64,000 nucleotides of DNA from JACVRM01 sp963755085 (GTDB lineage Bacteria > Actinomycetota > Thermoleophilia > Gaiellales > Gaiellaceae): NCBI GenBank assembly GCA_963755085.1, contig CAVWIN010000002.1, forward strand, positions 1-64,000. The letters are read 5' to 3'. Below, piece by piece: positions 41,293 through 49,556 of this stretch (within the stretch, counting starts at the first letter, position 1; each line of letters starts with the position of its first letter). Both the position numbers and the translations under genes were made by a program. The notes under the pieces were generated by a model. The model was not told the origin of the DNA. It saw only the letters and a list, made by a program, of their open reading frames with translations, and searched no databases.

Positions 41293-42390
41293 ATGGAAGC
41301 TCTGCCCCTCTCGGTGCGCCGCCTGCGGCGCGCCCTCATCGGCGTGAGCATGCTCTGCGCGCTCCTCGTGCTCGTCGTCGTCGCGGTCTTCGTGTACTGG
41401 GACCGGTACCTGCTGGGGCCGAGCTCGGGCCCGTTCGAGCGCGGGCCGTTTCTGACCTCCGTCTCGACCGACTCGGCGGCGCTCGCGTGGACGGCTCGGG
41501 GCGGCGCGCCGGTCGAGTTGCGCGCCGTGAGCCCGACGGGCGCGCCGGTCGTGGCGCGCAACGGCCGCTTCGCGGGGCTGCGGCCGGGCACGGTCTACGC
41601 CTGGACTGCTGCCGTCGGCGGCAAGGCGCGTGCATCCGGGAGCTTCACGACGGCGCCGCGCACGCTCTCGCAGCCGATCGAGTTCGGCGCGATCGGCGAC
41701 TACGGATCCGGCAACGACCACGAGTACGCGGTCGGCCACGTCCTCGCCGCCGGCCGCCCCGCGTTCGTCGTCACGGCCGGCGATAACAGCTACCTCGCCG
41801 CGTTCCCGCAGCTCCTCGACCGGAACATCTTCAAGCCACTCGCACCCGTGATGGCGAACGCGCCGCTCTGGGCGACCTTCGGTGAGCACGACGTCTTCTG
41901 GCGCAACGGCGCGGCCGTCACGTCGGCCCTGCACCTCCCCGGCGAGGGCGGCCGCTATGTCGTCCGCTACGGCCCGGTGCAGATCGTCGTGCTCGGGGTC
42001 ACCGCCGCGGAGAAGAGCGCGTACGACCTCGCGAAGCGCGAGCTCTCGCAGCCCGGGCCCCAGGTGCGGTTCGTCGTCGTCCATCGCCCGCTCCAGCCCG
42101 GGAACCCGATCATCCGGCTCTTCCGTGAGCGGAAGGTCGCCGCTGTCATCGCTGGCCACCTGCACCGGTACGAGCGGCGGCTCATCGGCGGGAACCTGAT
42201 GTTCACGGTCGGGACGGGCGGCGAGGGGCCGGGGGACGAGCGCTTCACCCTGGCCACGCCGGGCGCGTTCTCCCTGCTCGACTACGGCGCGCTGCGCGTG
42301 CGTGTGGACGCGAAGGGCGTTACGTACACGTTCGTCGACGAGCGCGGCCGCGTCCTCGACCGCCACCGCGGATCGCTCACCGGCCCATGA
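41293..42390 (+). CDS. Membrane-anchored metallophosphoesterase
   Basis: 365 residues. One membrane anchor (about 15-37, LIGVSMLCALLVLVVVAVFVYW), an N-terminal Fn3-like domain as in purple acid phosphatases (about 50-120), then the calcineurin-like core: GDYGSGN, VVTAGDNSY, GEHDVFW, and GHLHRYER. These provide the two-metal ligands (Asp, Asn, His). Outside-facing phosphatase or phosphodiesterase; substrate unknown. The next gene overlaps by four bases. Confidence 0.85.
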   Translation: MEALPLSVRRLRRALIGVSMLCALLVLVVVAVFVYWDRYLLGPSSGPFERGPFLTSVSTDSAALAWTARGGAPVELRAVSPTGAPVVARNGRFAGLRPGTVYAWTAAVGGKARASGSFTTAPRTLSQPIEFGAIGDYGSGNDHEYAVGHVLAAGRPAFVVTAGDNSYLAAFPQLLDRNIFKPLAPVMANAPLWATFGEHDVFWRNGAAVTSALHLPGEGGRYVVRYGPVQIVVLGVTAAEKSAYDLAKRELSQPGPQVRFVVVHRPLQPGNPIIRLFRERKVAAVIAGHLHRYERRLIGGNLMFTVGTGGEGPGDERFTLATPGAFSLLDYGALRVRVDAKGVTYTFVDERGRVLDRHRGSLTGP

Positions 42391-42698
42391 CCGTTCTGCG
42401 CGGGATCTGCATCATCTTCGCGCTCGGGGCGCTGGCGGCGGCGATCCTCGTCGGCGAGCCGGAGGTCTTCGCGCTCCTCTGGCTCTTTGCAGTCGTGCTC
42501 TTCATCGTCGGTGCGGGCTCGATCGCCGCCGATGCGTTTCCGCTGCGCAGCCGTCTCGCGTTCACCTCCTCGGTGCTCACGCCGGTCGCCGCGCTGGTGA
42601 TGGTGGTGGCCGGGTTCGCGCGTGTCGTGCCCCTGCTGGCGGTTGTCCCGGCCGTCGTCGTCACCCTTGCGCCGGTCGTGTACCGGCCCAAGACGTGA
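42387..42698 (+). CDS. Small integral membrane protein
   Basis: 103 residues, three to four hydrophobic segments (GICIIFALGALAAAILV, ALLWLFAVVLFIVGAGSIAAD, SSVLTPVAALVMVVAGFA, LLAVVPAVVVTLAPVVY). No family recognised. Co-translated with the phosphoesterase. Confidence 0.7.
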   Translation: MTVLRGICIIFALGALAAAILVGEPEVFALLWLFAVVLFIVGAGSIAADAFPLRSRLAFTSSVLTPVAALVMVVAGFARVVPLLAVVPAVVVTLAPVVYRPKT

Positions 42699-42872
42699 CG
42701 AAGCCCGCCTCGGTCAACCGAAACGGGCGACGCCAGGTGCCATGCCGGATGAGGGGGGAGGCCGGCCCTCACACAGTCCGTCCGGGCGCGCGAACAGGCC
42801 TCCCCCTGAAGGGTGATCCTCGTTCGCGGCGAACGGAGACCGCCGAGGAGGTGCGGTATCCTGCGACTCCAG

Positions 42873-42963
42873 GGAGAAGTGGCCGAGTGGCTGAAGGCGG
42901 CGCCCTGCTAAGGCGTTAGGTGGGGTAATCCCTGCCTCGAGGGTTCGAATCCCTCCTTCTCCG
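42873..42963 (+). tRNA. tRNA-Ser (GCT)
   Basis: 91-nt class II tRNA. Acceptor GGAGAAG/CTTCTCC, anticodon loop CTGCTAA (GCT), long variable arm, T-loop TTCGAAT, discriminator G. Confidence 0.95.
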
Positions 42964-42969
42964 CTCAGA

Positions 42970-42994
42970 AGGCCCGCAAATGCGGGCCTTTTTC
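42970..42994 (+). terminator. Rho-independent terminator of tRNA-Ser(GCT)
   Basis: Stem AGGCCCGC/GCGGGCCT with a short AT-rich loop followed directly by TTTTTC. Confidence 0.8.
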
Positions 42995-43043
42995 GTTCAG
43001 GCCGCCGAGACGGGCGGCGTGCGGGCGAGACGCCATAGGTCCG

Positions 43044-43064
43044 TTTGGAACGGTTTTGGAACGG
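43044..43064 (+). repeat. Tandem TTTGGAACGG repeat
   Basis: Two copies at 43044 and 43055 with an 11-base period, 80 bases right of tRNA-Ser(GCT). Position would suit recombinase arm-type sites of an element inserted at the tRNA; unproven. Confidence 0.5.
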
Positions 43065-43167
43065 TCGCCGAAACGTCCGGGCGCAGCGGCAGGCTGAGGG
43101 CGGCGCGTCGCGGGGGTGGCGGGCTGGCGGCTGAGATCACGCGGCGCGGGAGGACAATGGCGTTGCG

Positions 43168-43371
43168 ATGAGATTGCCGGTTGCCTCAGCAATCGCGGCG
43201 TCCTTAATGGGCGTCGCTGCGGCGACGCTGGGTGTGCTCTACGTCAGGGCGGCGATCACGGGTCAGGGCGACACCGCGACGTCCGGCGATGTCGTACCAG
43301 CCGTGTTCATGTTCGCGCTCGCGGCGGCCTGCGTCGTCCTCGCCGCCTGGGTGATCGTCTCGCGTCGATGA
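43168..43371 (+). CDS. Small two-helix membrane protein
   Basis: 67 residues with two hydrophobic stretches (AIAASLMGVAAATLGVLYV and AVFMFALAAACVVLAAWVIV). No family recognised. Lies alone before the sigma factor gene. Confidence 0.5.
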   Translation: MRLPVASAIAASLMGVAAATLGVLYVRAAITGQGDTATSGDVVPAVFMFALAAACVVLAAWVIVSRR

Positions 43372-43480
43372 CTGACGACCGCCGCGCCGTCCTGGAACTC
43401 ACCGTGTCGGGCGCGTAGTTGGGTTACGGGCGTCGAAGCGGAGCGCCCAACGTTCGACGGTGTCAGCAGCACTTAAATAG

Positions 43481-44029
43481 GTGACGATGGAGGTGTCACC
43501 ACTGCAGATAGTCGCGCGCGCGAGCGGAGACTTGAACCCGCGCGATGCTCTGTTGTCGGACCTGCGACCCCTTGTCGTCCGAACCGTCCGCCTCGTGGTG
43601 GGTGCCGGTTCCGCTGTTGCCGAGGATGCCGCGCAGGAGGCGCTCGTTGAGTTGAGTCGATCACTGCCGGGACTTCGGGACGCAGGAGCCGCTCCTGCGT
43701 TCGCGGCGCGGATCGCTGCGCGGACGGCGCTACGGGTAGCGAAGCGCGAGCGCCGATTCGCGCTGCTTGGGCTTCGGATGCGGCAGTCGGGCGGGCCTAC
43801 GTCGAGCAACTTTCCCATCGAGGTTCTCGAACTGAAGGACGCCTTCGATGCGCTGCCGCCTCGTCAGCGTGCGACCGCGGTTCTTCGTCTCTACGTCGGT
43901 CTGACCGAGCAGGAGACCGCCGACGCGCTCGGCTGCTCGGTCGGAACGGTGAAGCATCAGCTGCACGACGCGCGGCAGGCGCTCGCCGCGCACTTGACGC
44001 CGCCAGCCAAAGGAGAGAGTCACCCATGA
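43481..44029 (+). CDS. ECF-type RNA polymerase sigma factor
   Basis: 182 residues. Region 2 (about 27-95) has EDAAQEALVELSRSLPGLR. Region 4 (about 118-172) has LPPRQRATAVLRLYVGLTEQETADALGCSVGTVKHQL, a clear HTH for -35 recognition. GTG at 43481 or ATG at 43487 could start it. The stop overlaps the next gene (ATGA), the usual sigma/anti-sigma arrangement. Confidence 0.88.
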   Translation: MTMEVSPLQIVARASGDLNPRDALLSDLRPLVVRTVRLVVGAGSAVAEDAAQEALVELSRSLPGLRDAGAAPAFAARIAARTALRVAKRERRFALLGLRMRQSGGPTSSNFPIEVLELKDAFDALPPRQRATAVLRLYVGLTEQETADALGCSVGTVKHQLHDARQALAAHLTPPAKGESHP

Positions 44030-44814
44030 GCCATTCACGTAGAGAAGATGTGGACGGCGACATCCGCTTCATGCTGAAAGCCTTCGCCGGGGCCGCGCAG
44101 CCATCCCCCAGCCTCCCGCGCAGGCGTCATGGGGTGACGCTGCGAGCGGTCGTCATCCTCGCCGCAGCGGTTCTCGCGCTCGGGTTGGCGGTGCCGGGAT
44201 CGCTGGCGCTACTCGGAAACTTCTCGGAGACGCCGCAGCAGTTCGTCAACGACCCGAGCCAGCCGCTCAATGCGCGCAAGGCGATCGAACGGTTCGTTGC
44301 AGACCGAGACAAGGGTGCTTACACGCTCACCGGCGTGCAGCAAGTGGTGAGCGCGGACACGCCCGACGGCGAGTACCGCGTCTACGCGCTCACGTTCGCC
44401 GAGGGCGTCGTTGGCATGGCCATCCTCAGTTCCACGGCGATGGGTGTAGTCGCCGACTGGGGGCCACCTGCGAGCTGTCCAGACGGCTGGGCGTTGCAAG
44501 CGGGTCTGTCATTCCTAGAACGCCCAGGCAAGACCCCGCTCTACGTCACCGGACGCGTCTCATCGGCGGTCGCATCGCTCGATGTTCTTTACCCCGACGG
44601 TCACTCGACGCCCGCAGCCGTTGGGAACGGCTACTTCCTCGCATGGGTGAATCCGATCCCCGGAGCTGTCGGGTCGGTAGACAACGTCTCTCCGACGACG
44701 ACGCTCGTCGCCCGAGACGCGGCTGGAAACGAGCTTGGACATCTCACCGTCCGAGGCGGTGGCTCGATCCCGCGCCTGCCCGGAGCGTCGGCGCAGGCGC
44801 CGTCCTGCGGCTGA
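44026..44814 (+). CDS. Single-pass membrane protein coupled to the ECF sigma factor (candidate anti-sigma)
   Basis: 262 residues: about 38 cytosolic residues, a helix at about 40-63 (LRAVVILAAAVLALGLAVPG) and a 195-residue outer domain with two Cys. No HxxxCxxC zinc motif is present. Topology and four-base overlap fit an anti-sigma or sensor partner, but the cytosolic part is very short for an anti-sigma domain. Confidence 0.65.
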   Translation: MSHSRREDVDGDIRFMLKAFAGAAQPSPSLPRRRHGVTLRAVVILAAAVLALGLAVPGSLALLGNFSETPQQFVNDPSQPLNARKAIERFVADRDKGAYTLTGVQQVVSADTPDGEYRVYALTFAEGVVGMAILSSTAMGVVADWGPPASCPDGWALQAGLSFLERPGKTPLYVTGRVSSAVASLDVLYPDGHSTPAAVGNGYFLAWVNPIPGAVGSVDNVSPTTTLVARDAAGNELGHLTVRGGGSIPRLPGASAQAPSCG

Positions 44815-44880
44815 AATCCCCGCAGCCTCGGTGGTGGGTGAGATCGGGCAGCGGTGAGGAGGCAACCGCGCTGCTGACGG

Positions 44881-45282
44881 CTACGCGAACAAGACGACGC
44901 CGACCAGCAGCGCAGCGATGAGCGTGAGTGCGAGGACGCCGAGTAGAAGGCCGATCGTGGCCGCTCGGCCGTGGGGCGCTCCCTGCCGTGCTTTGCCTCT
45001 GCCCGCGATCCCGCACGCAATGGCGAGTGACGCCGATAAGAGGGCGGACGGTGGGACGACGAATGCCAGCAGGCCGAAGGCAAGCGCCTGCATCGCTCTG
45101 GGGTTCCCGGTCGCCGCGTCCGTCGTAACCGCCTGGCTACCGCTCTGCGTTACCACGGACCGCGCATCGACCCGCACGACGAGGCGCGCGAGACTCATCC
45201 GGGGGGACCGGGAAACGCCCATGTCGGTGACTAACGACCGCCGCCATGCGACGCTGACCAGGCCGAGGGGCCGCGTCTGCAT
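44881..45282 (-). CDS. DUF4190-like small membrane protein
   Basis: 133 residues from the longest start; two C-terminal helices (LAFGLLAFVVPPSALLSASLAIACGIAG and AATIGLLLGVLALTLIAALLVGVVLF) separated by a GRGKARQG basic loop, as in DUF4190. The first 60 residues are not hydrophobic and the true start may lie inside. Confidence 0.5.
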   Translation of the reverse strand: MQTRPLGLVSVAWRRSLVTDMGVSRSPRMSLARLVVRVDARSVVTQSGSQAVTTDAATGNPRAMQALAFGLLAFVVPPSALLSASLAIACGIAGRGKARQGAPHGRAATIGLLLGVLALTLIAALLVGVVLFA

Positions 45283-45308
45283 CGGTGCCCACCGAGCTCG
45301 CCGTGTTT

Positions 45309-46007
45309 TCAGGGAGGGCCTGGGAGGGTGAGGATCAGGACGCCTGCGAATATGAGCAGCCCGGCGCCGACGCCGATCATGGCGTAGCGCAGGCCGAGCG
45401 GCGGGAACTGGGTACTGAGCCCGACCAGGAACAAGACACTCGCGAGGATGACCGTCACCCGCACGTACTCGTCGCCCGTCTCGGCGGCCTTCTGACCTTC
45501 CGCGTAGTAGGCGTTCGCGCTTGCGTCCAGCACACGTGACCGGGCCTCGCCAGTCGGGATGTACTGCGGCATCTCCTGCGGTCCCGCCGGCGCGTTCGCG
45601 TTCGTGAACGGGTGGGTGGCGAGCCAGGCGTCGAACGCGACCCGGTATTCGGGTCGGAAGCGCTTTTCGGCGAGGCGCATCCCGTTCGTGTTGTGGGTCA
45701 GGTAGGCCGCGAACCAGCTGTTGAACAGGATCCCATCAGCGGTGCGGAAAGTCAGCGATTCCTGGAACGCGCGGTTCGCCTTCGTCCGTGTCGCGGAGGC
45801 CTTCGCGAGTTTCAGTGACGACTCGGTCCCCCACTTCGCGGCCGAGTAGCCGGACCAGGCGGCCACGATCGTGACGATCGAGAGCAGCAGCGCCCCTAAG
45901 ACCGAGATCAGCCGGGCGCTGTGTCCATCCCCGTCATGCTCGCTTCCGTGATCGGCGTGCTCGCCGATCTCCTTGCCGACCTCAATTGGGGACAGACCCT
46001 CTGGCAC
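45309..46007 (-). CDS. DUF4337-like membrane protein
   Basis: 232 residues. A His/Asp-rich N-terminus (GEHADHGSEHDGDGH), a helix at about 33-52 (LISVLGALLLSIVTIVAAWSGY), a long soluble helical part with YSAAKWGTESSLKLAKASATRTKANRAFQ-type sequence (about 50-80), and two C-terminal helices. Resembles DUF4337/DUF4239-type stress proteins. GTG start at 46007. Confidence 0.7.
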   Translation of the reverse strand: MPEGLSPIEVGKEIGEHADHGSEHDGDGHSARLISVLGALLLSIVTIVAAWSGYSAAKWGTESSLKLAKASATRTKANRAFQESLTFRTADGILFNSWFAAYLTHNTNGMRLAEKRFRPEYRVAFDAWLATHPFTNANAPAGPQEMPQYIPTGEARSRVLDASANAYYAEGQKAAETGDEYVRVTVILASVLFLVGLSTQFPPLGLRYAMIGVGAGLLIFAGVLILTLPGPP

Positions 46008-46290
46008 TGGGTTCCTCCGGGTGCTTTTCGACGGGCCGAGAGACCTGCCGAGAGGCGCAGAGCATCGGCTACATGACCTGTACTGCGGTCTCGGACGGGC
46101 GTGCGATTAGGCAGGCGACCTCTGGGCGGCGATCATATGGCAGGTGGTGACGGAGTGACCGGACGCAAGGAGCGTGGCCGCCGAGAAAGAGGACGCGTCG
46201 TGGGGTTAGGAGGGGAGATTTCGAGCCGGCACTCCGCGACGCGTGGCGGACGGCAGTGACAGTGGAAAGGTGAACGTGGTCTGTGCGAGT

Positions 46291-47304
46291 TCAGCCTCGT
46301 ATTGCCGCGACGCTCACGGCGATCACCAGGCCGAGCGCGGCGAGTGCCCCGACTGACCTGGACAGGTCGAGGCCGAGAGGGCCGGCGCCGGCCAGCACCG
46401 TCGAGGCGATCACCGCCAGCGGGAGCGCGACGGACAGCACGACGAGCGCGCCGCGGGCGACGGTGATGGCCTTGTTGCCGCCGCCCTTGCGGTCAGCGCG
46501 GGCGATGGCGAGGGCGTTGTCTGTGCGTTCGTCCCCGTAGCGGGTGATGACGCGTTGGCCGAAGCGGCGTGCGTCGCTTGCGCACGCCCAGGACATGACG
46601 ATCATGAAGGTGACCGGAACGACCCAGGTCAGGAGCCAGATCCCTCCGGCCACGGCGAAGCGCACTGCACGCAGGACCTTCTGGCCGGCGGTCAGGTGTG
46701 TCGGTCCGCTGTCGTCGGGGGCGGACATGAAGCCGGCGAGGATCAGGACGCTGACGACGGCTTGATACCAGGACTTCAGCGGCGTTCGATGGCGGTGCGG
46801 CGGAAGCGGGTTGGCGCGCACCGCGTTCAGTTCGGCGAGGGCTTGCTCGCTGTCCTTGTGGACGCCCCGCAGGACGAGGAAGTCGGCGGCGACGCTCGGG
46901 TCTGCCGGATCCTTTCCGTAGATGGCTGCCACGCGCAGGTGGAAGCGGATCTCCTGGCGCAGGAATGCAATGTAGGCCGGAACGAGGGCGATCAAGAACG
47001 GCGTCCCTGCGACGGCGCCGTCGACGCGCGCCGTGCCTACGGTGCGCCGGCGCTCGGTGTCCGCGAGCACCGCTACCGGCGTTTCCGGCTCCGCCTCCCG
47101 TGCCCGCTGCGCCCACGAGCGGGCACTGCCCGCATGCTTGTCGACCGAGTAGATCGTGAGCCGCTCGGGGATGTGTCCCGGGTCGTAGAGAGCAAGCCGC
47201 ACCAAGACACCTGGGACGCGCAGGTCCGCTCGCGTGCGCGCCCACCAAGAACTCGGCGAATCACCCAGGTCCTCGCCCGACCGGCCTGGATCGACGTCAC
47301 TCAT
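46291..47304 (-). CDS. Hypothetical multi-pass membrane protein
   Basis: 337 residues. A soluble N-terminal part (1-95), a hydrophobic segment GTPFLIALVPAYIAFLRQE, a middle soluble part and about four helices after residue 175 (VVSVLILAGFMSA, FAVAGGIWLLTWVVPVTFMIVMSWA, GALVVLSVALPLAVIAS, VGALAALGLVIAVSVAA). No family recognised. Solitary minus-strand gene. Confidence 0.65.
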   Translation of the reverse strand: MSDVDPGRSGEDLGDSPSSWWARTRADLRVPGVLVRLALYDPGHIPERLTIYSVDKHAGSARSWAQRAREAEPETPVAVLADTERRRTVGTARVDGAVAGTPFLIALVPAYIAFLRQEIRFHLRVAAIYGKDPADPSVAADFLVLRGVHKDSEQALAELNAVRANPLPPHRHRTPLKSWYQAVVSVLILAGFMSAPDDSGPTHLTAGQKVLRAVRFAVAGGIWLLTWVVPVTFMIVMSWACASDARRFGQRVITRYGDERTDNALAIARADRKGGGNKAITVARGALVVLSVALPLAVIASTVLAGAGPLGLDLSRSVGALAALGLVIAVSVAAIRG

Positions 47305-47391
47305 GCGGCGCTCCTCGGGCGCTCCTCTGGACCAAACGAATTCGGCCCGGGGAGGGGCCGGCGCGTGCGCCGGCCCCTGGGTCCCGTCGAC

Positions 47392-47919
47392 CTACGACGC
47401 GACCGCGCCCGACACCTGGGCAGAGGACTTCGAGATCGCCTTCTGCAGCTCCTCGTAGTCGCCCGAGTCGATCGCCTGGTTGATCCGCTTGTCCGACTTG
47501 ACGAGAGCGTTCTCGACCTTGTCGGCATAGACGTCGTCGACGACCGCCACGACCGCTGAGGATCCCGGCGGCAGGTACTCCTCGACCTCGACGCCGAGCT
47601 TCTTTTCCGCATGGCGCTTGTTGAGCGAGCCGATCCCGGCGCCGATCCCGGCGCCGATCGCGGTCGCCGCCAGCAGCGGCGGCGCGAACAGCCCGACGAC
47701 GAGCCCGGCAGTGCCGCCGAGCACCGCGCCGCCGCCGGTCCGTCCGTCACCGTGCTCCTGCACGTCGACCTTGCCGCTGGCGTCGCGATTCATCACGACG
47801 GCCCCGACCACCTGGTACTCGCCGGCATCCTGTCCGGCCTTGAGTGCCTTGAAGTCCTCGGCCGCCGCCCCGGCGTCGGCGTACGTGCCGGCCACCAGCA
47901 TCAGATTGTCACTTTCCAT
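47392..47919 (-). CDS. DUF1269-family protein
   Basis: 175 residues. N-terminal ferredoxin-like half (LMLVAGTYADAGAAAEDFKALKAGQ), a Gly-rich hydrophobic middle (GGGAVLGGTAGLVVGLFAPPLLAATAIGAGIGAGIGS) and a C-terminal repeat domain with SAVVAVVDD. This is the DUF1269 pattern, proteins linked to stress and possibly membrane association. GGAGGAGCC precedes the ATG. Confidence 0.8.
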   Translation of the reverse strand: MESDNLMLVAGTYADAGAAAEDFKALKAGQDAGEYQVVGAVVMNRDASGKVDVQEHGDGRTGGGAVLGGTAGLVVGLFAPPLLAATAIGAGIGAGIGSLNKRHAEKKLGVEVEEYLPPGSSAVVAVVDDVYADKVENALVKSDKRINQAIDSGDYEELQKAISKSSAQVSGAVAS

Positions 47920-48001
47920 GGCTCCTCCTTCGTCTCCGTTTCGACGTCTGCTTGTCGGCGGACGGAAAGGGCGCAGGCCCGCCCGTCCGGCTTCCTCTGA
48001 G

Positions 48002-48325
48002 TCATGCTCCTTCCTCGGCCACCGCCGCGATCTCCGCGGCCTCGAGCTCGAGGTCGAGTGCTTCGACGATCTTGCCGAGCGCCGAGACGATGCGTACCGT
48101 CCCCACGATCGGAGCGACTGCGGCAAGGACGCCGCGAACCTGCTCCGGGTCGATGTCGAGGTCGCCGAGTGCCTCGAGGTTGACGGCGTACGACGCCGGC
48201 GCGGCGTCGACCGCCACCAGCGCGGCGATGCGGACGAGCATCAACGTCTCCGCGTCGAGGCTCGACGCCTCGATCGAATCGGCGGTCATGCTCGCGAGCA
48301 GATCGAGCACCGGTGTGTCTGCCAT
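48002..48325 (-). CDS. Carboxymuconolactone-decarboxylase-like all-helical protein
   Basis: 107 acidic residues. The segment DAETLMLVRIAALVAVDAAPASY resembles the AhpD/CMD core helix, but the CxxC/His redox motif is missing, so a structural or ligand role is more likely than peroxidase. AAAGGAG precedes the ATG at 48325. Part of a run of minus-strand genes each with its own strong ribosome site. Confidence 0.65.
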   Translation of the reverse strand: MADTPVLDLLASMTADSIEASSLDAETLMLVRIAALVAVDAAPASYAVNLEALGDLDIDPEQVRGVLAAVAPIVGTVRIVSALGKIVEALDLELEAAEIAAVAEEGA

Positions 48326-48384
48326 GTAATTCTCCTTTCGGACGGTTTCTCGGGCACGCGGACGCGCGACCGGTCGTGTGGTGT

Positions 48385-48852
48385 TCACGCCCCGCGCCGA
48401 TCCCGCCGTCGCTCGCGCCGACGCACACCGCACACAGAGACGGGCGACAGCGGCCGCCCCAACGGGTCGATGAACAGCGTGACGGGTCCGGTATGCGCCG
48501 GGACCGGCCCCTCGAGCACGTCGATGGTGTAGGTGAGATTGCCGTCGCCGACGAGGCTCGGCGCCGTGAGCACGACCACCGCGTCGACGGGCACGTCGGC
48601 GCCGGGCTCGAGGAACGAGAGCACCGCGTTCGGCGGGTCGGTCTCGAAGCTGTTGTCGCCGACGGCCCACAGGTCCACGAAATCGGTCGTGGCCATCTGC
48701 CCGGCGATCCGCTGGGGCCGGTCGGAAAAGTAGAGCGTCGAGGGCGCGATCCCTCGCAGCGTCAGCATGGCGCCATCGCTGTCGATGCCCTGCGCGGTCT
48801 GCACGAACATCGACTGCTCGGTCTCGAGCTGCTCGGCCGATATCTCGGTCAT
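48385..48852 (-). CDS. Conserved hypothetical protein
   Basis: 155 residues: ML..RGIAPSTLYFSDRPQRIAGQM, then FVDLWAVGDNSFETDPPNAVLSF, ending DPLGRPLSPVSVCGVRRRERRR. I know this type as an uncharacterised family in diverse bacteria. The ATG at 48852 has AAGGAGG seven bases upstream, better than GTG at 48858. No signal peptide. Confidence 0.7.
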   Translation of the reverse strand: MTEISAEQLETEQSMFVQTAQGIDSDGAMLTLRGIAPSTLYFSDRPQRIAGQMATTDFVDLWAVGDNSFETDPPNAVLSFLEPGADVPVDAVVVLTAPSLVGDGNLTYTIDVLEGPVPAHTGPVTLFIDPLGRPLSPVSVCGVRRRERRRDRRGA

Positions 48853-48958
48853 CTTCACACCTCCTTGTCAGGCCCGGGTCGGGCGGCGGGAGAATCCAGT
48901 GACGGCTCTGTCCCCCGCCTCGCGACAGCGATCGAGAACCGTGTGCCGCGGGCCCAGC

Positions 48959-49231
48959 TCACCACCTGCCCACCGGCGCTTTCCCGTCGGTAGGCAGAAC
49001 GCCGGCACTCTCAGCCAACTCCACGGCCTCGGCCCGGTTCGTCGCCCCGAGCTTCTCGTAGATGTGCTGGACGTGGGTCTTCACCGTTGGACGACCGATG
49101 CCCAGGCGGTCGCCGATCGCGGCGAGCGTCCGATGCGTCGGGAGGAGCGTCAGGACGGCCGTCTCGGTCGGCGTCAGCTGAACCGGCGTGCGCGACGCTT
49201 TCTTGCGGGACGTTCTCGGCTGGCCGGCCAT
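48959..49231 (-). CDS. Small LuxR-type DNA-binding protein
   Basis: 90 residues, almost only a GerE/LuxR HTH: LTPTETAVLTLLPTHRTLAAIGDRLGIGRPTVKTHVQHIYEKLG. No receiver or ligand domain. The HTH closely resembles the C-terminus of the large regulator encoded divergently at 49557. A palindrome at 49267 lies between the two. Confidence 0.85.
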   Translation of the reverse strand: MAGQPRTSRKKASRTPVQLTPTETAVLTLLPTHRTLAAIGDRLGIGRPTVKTHVQHIYEKLGATNRAEAVELAESAGVLPTDGKAPVGRW

Positions 49232-49266
49232 GCACCGGAAGCTATGCCTGCGGCGGCCGATCTTTC

Positions 49267-49285
49267 ATCGGCCAAAGTGGCTGAT
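49267..49285. promoter_or_regulatory. Palindromic operator-like site (copy 1)
   Basis: Arms ATCGGCCA and TGGCTGAT around a 3-base spacer, one mismatch from perfect. It lies 36 bases before the small luxR start and 270 bases before the large one. The same palindrome recurs at 51813. Confidence 0.55.
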
Positions 49286-49556
49286 ATTCTCGCCCTGGGG
49301 AATCGCTTGGAACGCGGACGTCGCCGGGGAGCGCCCGCTGGTAGGAGGCGGGTGGCTGTCGCCGTGGTTCATGACTCCCATGTAGGAATTCGGAGCCTCC
49401 GCAGACCCTCCCTGGCGCTCGCGCCGCGGTGCGTGCCGGCAGCGTCACGCGTGTCTCAGGATCGCGCCGGCTCGCGGTGTTCCTGGCACACAGGTCACAG
49501 CGATCGCTAATTCTTCTCTTACTCTCGAGCGTCGGCGCCTGCTGAACACCTCGGCG

